DNA from: CAYYNQ01 sp964473105
GTDB lineage: Bacteria > Sumerlaeota > Sumerlaeia > MVZB01
Reading direction: 5' to 3'
Length of the DNA stretch: 64,000 bases
Assembly (NCBI GenBank): GCA_964473105.1
Contig: CAYYNQ010000097.1
Coordinates: 1 to 64,000, forward strand
The position numbers and the translations under genes were made by a program. The notes beneath the pieces were generated by a model, which ran no database searches, was not told the origin of the DNA, and saw nothing but the letters and a program-made list of their open reading frames with translations. Positions 62,069 to 64,000 of the stretch are shown here, piece by piece. Position 1 is the first letter of the stretch, and every line of letters begins with the position of its first letter.

Positions 62069-62102
62069 GAGTCAGCCCTGACCAGGTTGACGGCCCAATG
62101 AG

Positions 62103-62146
62103 AGAGGCTTCCTCCCACCTCCTTCAGTTGAGAGAAGTCTCTTTTT
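62103..62146 (+). terminator. Intrinsic terminator after rne/rng
   Basis: AGAGGCTTC (62103-62111) pairs with GAAGTCTCT (62134-62142, one G-U) and is followed by TTTT. About 35 bp after the stop codon. Confidence 0.6.
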
Positions 62147-62198
62147 CTGCAGCAGGCGATTCAGCCCGAACTTAGTTCGGGATGGGTGCCTGCAGACC
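62147..62198 (+). other. Structured hairpin between two terminators
   Basis: A nested stem: CTGCA/TGCAG and GCAGGC/GCCTGC outside, CCCGAAC-TTA-GTTCGGG inside. It lies between the rne terminator and a second strong terminator, upstream of miaA-hfq. It may be an attenuator or part of a small RNA; no family recognised. Confidence 0.45.
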
Positions 62199-62209
62199 AC
62201 CCCAAGACT

Positions 62210-62251
62210 GCGGGATAAGCTGTTTTTAAATGGCTTATCCCGCTTTTGTTT
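62210..62251 (+). terminator. Strong intrinsic terminator
   Basis: A perfect 11-bp stem, GCGGGATAAGC (62210-62220) with GCTTATCCCGC (62233-62243), followed by TTTTGTTT. Confidence 0.85.
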
Positions 62252-62340
62252 AAAATAAAGAAGTCGCCTCACATCCTGTCAGTCGCATATTTCAGCAACA
62301 CGGTGATCTTGATCGGAAATCAACGAGCACAAATAATTTA

Positions 62341-63303
62341 ATGGCGAAGTCAGATTTCTTACGTATGCCAAAGAGTGATCATCCTGTCCTGATCATTGCC
62401 GGGCCGACCGGGATCGGCAAAACACAACTTGCTTATGAACTGGCATGTTCGGGTGGGCAGGAAATTATTTCCGCAGATTCGATGCAGGTATACCGCGGCA
62501 TGGAGATCGGTACAGCGCAACCCTCGGAAGAACTCAGGAGACGGGTTCGATTTCATGTTTGCGGAATGATTGATCCGGCAGCTGCGTTCAATGTCAGTCA
62601 ATTCCTTGTTTTATGCGATCAGGCTCACCGGTCAATTCTCGACCGGGGAAAGACCCCCCTCTATACCGGTGGTACAGGATTATATTTACGGGCTTTACGC
62701 TGGGGTATTTTCGGGGACAAGAGCCGTGATAAGAATGTTCGTCGTGATCTCGAGATGAAATGTAAAGCAAAAGGTTTGGACATGCTGTATGCAGGGCTAC
62801 AGAAACTGGATCCGGTAACTGCGCAACGGGTTTCACCGCAAGACAGGATGAGGATTATTCGGGCATTGGAAGTATATGGCCTGACGGGGAAACCCATATC
62901 GGAACTGCAGAACCAGTGGGGTGCAGCCAAGGCCCGGTTCCCCCACCGTCTGGTCGCCGTGTCCACATCAAGGAAAACGCTCAGGAATCGGATCAGGAAC
63001 CGGACCGAAAAGATGTTGAAAAAGGGTTGGATTGAGGAAGTTGAGGCCCTAGCGGCCGTCTGCTCATCGACCGAAAGCCATTGTTTCAAAGCCCTTGGGT
63101 TCAGGGAAATCATCCAATACCTTGGCGGTAAATTAAAGCGGGAGGAGTTGGAAGAAATAATTATCGGTAAAACCTATTCTTTTGCACGTCGCCAGATGGT
63201 TTGGTTGAGAAGGGAATGCCCCGCGACTTGGATTCATATTGAAGGTAATCAATCCATGAGGAAAGCCGTGGGCTTGATCGAAAAATACCTTGCAAGTAAT
63301 TGA
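62341..63303 (+). CDS. miaA: tRNA dimethylallyltransferase MiaA
   Basis: A 320-residue enzyme that adds a dimethylallyl group to A37 of tRNAs reading UNN codons. P-loop AGPTGIGKTQLAYEL (about 20-34), SADSMQVYRGMEIGTA, PLYTGGTGLYLRAL, RIIRALEVY and the C-terminal SFARRQMVWLRRE are all present. The first 12 residues before DHPVLIIAGP are an extension. hfq lies 167 bp downstream, the common miaA-hfq order. Confidence 0.95.
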   Translation: MAKSDFLRMPKSDHPVLIIAGPTGIGKTQLAYELACSGGQEIISADSMQVYRGMEIGTAQPSEELRRRVRFHVCGMIDPAAAFNVSQFLVLCDQAHRSILDRGKTPLYTGGTGLYLRALRWGIFGDKSRDKNVRRDLEMKCKAKGLDMLYAGLQKLDPVTAQRVSPQDRMRIIRALEVYGLTGKPISELQNQWGAAKARFPHRLVAVSTSRKTLRNRIRNRTEKMLKKGWIEEVEALAAVCSSTESHCFKALGFREIIQYLGGKLKREELEEIIIGKTYSFARRQMVWLRRECPATWIHIEGNQSMRKAVGLIEKYLASN

Positions 63304-63470
63304 ACTGAATCCGTATGATAAGATAACGGGCAAGACGGTGAATATTCAGTTTATCCCAAAATTCAGAAGGTAAGAATGCCCCTTTCGCGTTCTCCTTGGA
63401 CCTGCCGGATTAGAGGAAAACCCCCGGGCACAGGTTGGTTATTTTGATAGGTTGATTAGGCAATTCGAAC

Positions 63471-63887
63471 ATGGCCAAGAATACAATGAATCTGCAAGAC
63501 AGTTTCCTCAATCAGGTGCGGAAGGACAACACTGAGATCGAGATGGTTCTTATCGGTGGAAATCGGATCCTGGGGTATGTTCGTGGCTTCGATAAATTCA
63601 CCGTAATTATCAAGGCCAAGGGTGGCCAACATTTAGTCTATAAACACGCGATTGCACAGTTGATCAACAAGCTCAGTGATCGTGAAAATCCGGGTGGTGG
63701 CGGGTTCCGACAGGAGGGGCCGCGGCAGCCCGGAAAACCTGGGGGCGCAAAGTCAAGGCGGGCGGTGGACGGTGGGAAGTTCAACTCGATGGACCTGTCC
63801 AAGCTGAATATGGATGATCAGAAGACGAAGCCTGAAAAAGTTACCGCATCTGTTTTAACCGATTCTGAAAAACAAGACTCTATCTGA
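63471..63887 (+). CDS. hfq: RNA chaperone Hfq
   Basis: A 138-residue Sm-like protein. The core starts NLQDSFLNQVRKDNTEIEMVLIGGNRILGYVRGFDKFTVIIKAKG (Sm1) and LVYKHAIAQL (Sm2, where YKHA gives the proximal RNA-binding face). A glycine/proline-rich and then acidic tail of about 65 residues follows, longer than in most Hfq. It forms hexamers that pair small RNAs with mRNAs. Downstream sequence to the window end shows no further gene. Confidence 0.95.
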   Translation: MAKNTMNLQDSFLNQVRKDNTEIEMVLIGGNRILGYVRGFDKFTVIIKAKGGQHLVYKHAIAQLINKLSDRENPGGGGFRQEGPRQPGKPGGAKSRRAVDGGKFNSMDLSKLNMDDQKTKPEKVTASVLTDSEKQDSI

Positions 63888-64000
63888 CTTTCCCGGTATC
63901 AAGCCTGCCGATTTCCTCTCAGTCAAACACGAGGACAGTGGAGCGAGTTCCGTCGGGCGGTCCCGTTTTCCGGATGTGTCTGGGCTGATTTCGCACCGTG

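Noticed and set aside
62150..62200. Similarity of the minus strand to a 5S rRNA stretch (CCCAUCCCGAAC)
   Set aside because: The word is one arm of a short palindrome; the rest of the 5S structure, including stem I, cannot be formed, and the adjacent terminator is on the plus strand.
1..64000. CRISPR arrays, IS elements, integrases and prophage genes
   Set aside because: I found no regularly spaced repeats, transposase, recombinase or phage structural gene; the tRNA-end duplication is the only integration-like trace.
63888..64000. Possible start of hflX after hfq
   Set aside because: A GTG-started frame near 63943 stops after 16 codons; no GTPase sequence is visible before the window ends.

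Overview
The window is 64 kb of a bacterial chromosome, apparently from an uncultured, Gram-negative-type (diderm) lineage. Evidence for an outer membrane: the 5' part of tolB, an LptC/LptA pair, heptose-1-phosphate adenylyltransferase, ExbB/TolQ and ExbD/TolR proteins, and a GspD secretin. The pseudopilins have the FTLIELLIVVAIIAILAAIA / NFLEAQTRSKVSR type of N-terminus that I associate with Sumerlaeota (BRC1), Hydrogenedentota, Planctomycetota-type and related candidate phyla. That taxonomic guess is an inference; no rRNA is present to settle it.

Layout. 1-4.8 kb: tolB fragment (-), a methyltransferase and two hypothetical proteins (-), then a PilT-like N-terminal fragment, a multi-zinc-ribbon membrane protein and an SDR protein (+). 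4.8-8.6 kb: a receiver-only response regulator (-), a large HEAT-repeat protein and a pseudopilin. 8.6-14.8 kb: uppP and a polyprenyl synthase, mreB, a YceD protein, and an exosortase plus EpsI-like partner, both broken. 14.9-21 kb: ribF and a WecA/MraY-type transferase (-), then ftsY, a COG1579 zinc-ribbon protein, a LOG protein, pnuC and a NadR-type kinase (+). 21-34 kb: a long minus-strand run for surface polysaccharide and LPS export (lptC, lptA, epimerase, aroC, GT2, WbpD-like, WbpE-like, GT39-like, two GT4), ending in a TPP riboswitch followed by a pseudopilin. 34-41.5 kb: another glycosyltransferase, hldE-type adenylyltransferase, a large (Alu-containing) SRP RNA, rpsU, acs, an ExbB/ExbD pair and NfeD. 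41.7-51.9 kb: rpsA, a UvsW/XPB-like helicase, GspC-like, GspD, yebC, ruvC, purN and a nitroreductase. 51.9-58.7 kb: a kinase-fold protein, a minus-strand cassette of pseudopilin and two secreted beta-propellers behind a cobalamin riboswitch, a tRNA-Pro(CGG), and a pseudopilin bracketed by the tRNA 3' end and a copy of it. 58.8-64 kb: cbpA (-), rne/rng, miaA and hfq.

The most unusual signal is the association of vitamin riboswitches with pseudopilins. A clear cobalamin riboswitch heads a run of two exported beta-propeller proteins and a pseudopilin, and a clear TPP riboswitch lies directly upstream of another pseudopilin, with no cobalamin or thiamine gene in the window. A third pseudopilin lies in a segment of about 0.95 kb flanked by direct repeats of a tRNA-Pro 3' end. 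Together these suggest small mobile or vitamin-responsive cell-surface modules built on pseudopilins that use the genome's type II secretion machinery (GspC/GspD are encoded here). This is a hypothesis. The riboswitches, repeats and gene order are read directly from the sequence. Other notable points are three frameshifts in the exosortase gene, an amber codon in its EpsI partner, and an 11-C tract inside a glycosyltransferase gene.
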